Shown one piece after another: positions 4,691 through 5,534 of a stretch of 5,534 nt of DNA. The DNA is from Lachnospiraceae bacterium. Its GTDB lineage: Bacteria; Bacillota; Clostridia; Lachnospirales; Lachnospiraceae. Every line of letters starts with the position of its first letter. The first letter of the stretch is position 1. The position numbers and the translations under genes were made by a program. The stretch is taken from positions 1 to 5,534 of the forward strand of contig JAJQGR010000137.1 of assembly GCA_021200345.1 (NCBI GenBank), written 5' to 3'. Under the pieces are notes generated by a model that made no database searches, was not told the DNA's origin, and was given only the letters and a program-made list of their open reading frames with translations.

Positions 4691-5534
4691 TTATAATCTG
4701 TCCGCTGTCGTGATGCATCCGGCTACCGCGCTGGCAGCTACCGTGGCGGCGCTGGCCAGGTATACAAAGCTGTCAGGATGCCCGGCCCGGCCTTTAAAAT
4801 TCCGGGTGCCGGTGCTGATCAGCACTTCCTTTTCCCCAATGACGCCCTGACAGCTGCCCCAGCAGACGCTACAGTTGGCGTTCATGGCAATGGCGCCGGC
4901 CTCCATGAAAATATCCATCAGACCCTCTTTTAATGCCTGCTGATACACGGTGTTGCTGGCGGGCACAATCAGGAAACGCACCAGGGGATGAACCTTTCTT
5001 CCTCTCAGAATATCGGCCACCACCCGCAGATCCTCAATCCGCCCGTTATTGCAGGAGCCGGCAAAGGCCTCGTCGATCTTCACGCCCAGGCACTCCACGG
5101 CGGGTACCACATTGTCCACAAAGTGAGGTTTCGCTACGATGGGCTCGATACTGCCCAGATCAATGTCATAGACCTGCGCATACTGCGCGTCCTCATCGCT
5201 TGAAAACACATGCTTCGGCTCCCTGCCATGTTCCTTTAAATATGCATAAGCCACCTCGTCAACCTCCATCAGGGCAGTCTTGGCTCCCGCCTCCACGCAC
5301 AGGTTGCAGATGCAGATCCGGTCAGACATATTCAGGGTTTTCAGTCCCTCTCCGCCAAACTCCATGGCCTTGTAATTGGCGCCGTTGGCGCCGATCTGTC
5401 CGATGATGGTCAGAATCAGGTCTCTGGCGTATACGCCTTCTCTCAGCTTTCCCGTCAGGTTAAATTTCAGCGTCTCCGGCACCAGCACCCAGGACTTGCC
5501 GGTGACCATGGCGTAGAGATAATCCGTACAGCCC
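4691..5534 (-). CDS. Aconitase/isopropylmalate dehydratase-family large subunit (first copy), 5' partial
   Basis: The frame is open to the right edge. It reads G-C-T-D-Y-L-Y-A before an internal Met at 5507-5509, so about 280 residues are visible and about 127 N-terminal residues, including the G-T-D-S-H loop, lie outside. It is a diverged paralogue of the second large subunit: over the stretch from the K-x-W-V-x-V-P-E-T segment to E-A-G-A-K about half the residues match by eye. Cluster cysteines are kept: G-S-C-N-N-G-R (codon 5051-5053) and N-C-S-V-C (codons 4871-4873 and 4862-4864). Surrounding motifs differ from the family norm: T to N after the first Cys, C-S-V-C for C-G-P-C, and T-R-N-F-K-G-R-A-G for N-R-N-F-x-G-R-M-G. 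Both arginines remain. It is probably an active hydro-lyase subunit with a different substrate, sharing the small subunit that begins 36 bases downstream. The reaction is unknown. Confidence 0.87.
   Translation of the reverse strand, partial: GCTDYLYAMVTGKSWVLVPETLKFNLTGKLREGVYARDLILTIIGQIGANGANYKAMEFGGEGLKTLNMSDRICICNLCVEAGAKTALMEVDEVAYAYLKEHGREPKHVFSSDEDAQYAQVYDIDLGSIEPIVAKPHFVDNVVPAVECLGVKIDEAFAGSCNNGRIEDLRVVADILRGRKVHPLVRFLIVPASNTVYQQALKEGLMDIFMEAGAIAMNANCSVCWGSCQGVIGEKEVLISTGTRNFKGRAGHPDSFVYLASAATVAASAVAGCITTADRL

Noticed and set aside
4691..5509. Starting the first large subunit at the Met codon 5507-5509
   Set aside because: The frame continues upstream to the window edge with family sequence (G-C-T-D-Y), and a start there would remove the N-terminal domain; it is a window-edge truncation.
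1..5534. CRISPR arrays, insertion sequences, tRNA or rRNA genes, attachment sites
   Set aside because: No regularly spaced repeats, transposase motifs, terminal inverted repeats or RNA-gene folds were seen by eye.

Overview
The window looks like a chromosomal segment of an anaerobic Bacillota bacterium, most likely class Clostridia (a gut Lachnospiraceae-type genome would fit). This rests on strong GGAG-type ribosome binding sites, mid-range GC, a sugar-nucleotide/glycosyltransferase cluster, and short, archaeal-style isopropylmalate dehydratase subunits. The taxonomic placement is an inference from style, not a database match. The window is gene-dense: two convergent operons meet at about position 2300, and both run off the window edges.

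Left half, + strand (1-2291): a surface-polysaccharide or deoxyamino-sugar segment. It opens inside a DegT/DnrJ/EryC1/StrS PLP-dependent sugar aminotransferase whose frame is cut by an in-frame TAA at 694-696, although a recognisable 26-codon C-terminal tail continues in the same frame to 777. Next comes a small cupin of the FdtA/QdtA dTDP-4-keto-6-deoxyhexose 3,4-ketoisomerase type (849-1280). Last is a membrane-anchored family 2 glycosyltransferase of the GtrB/ArnC/DPM1 type (1353-2291). Ketoisomerase plus aminotransferase is the standard pair for making a dTDP-3-amino-3,6-dideoxyhexose; the glycosyltransferase would move a sugar onto a polyprenyl phosphate or a growing glycan. A rho-independent terminator overlaps the end of the glycosyltransferase gene.

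Right half, - strand (5534 down to 2313): a tight run of four genes in the order large dehydratase subunit (5' end outside the window), small dehydratase subunit, second large dehydratase subunit, GtrA-family membrane protein. The three dehydratase genes belong to the aconitase/LeuCD/HacAB [4Fe-4S] hydro-lyase family. Two diverged large subunits flank a single small subunit, so one small subunit may serve two enzymes of different specificity. The GtrA gene begins 18 bases after the second large subunit and is the only small membrane protein in the run; GtrA proteins usually partner GtrB-like glycosyltransferases, and one lies immediately next door on the opposite strand.

The points most worth following are the broken aminotransferase, the large-small-large dehydratase arrangement with its divergent active-site motifs, the split GtrA/GtrB-like pair, and atypical residues at catalytic motifs of the ketoisomerase and the glycosyltransferase. 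No RNA genes, CRISPR arrays, insertion sequences or attachment sites were seen, and no stretch over 300 bases lacks a gene.
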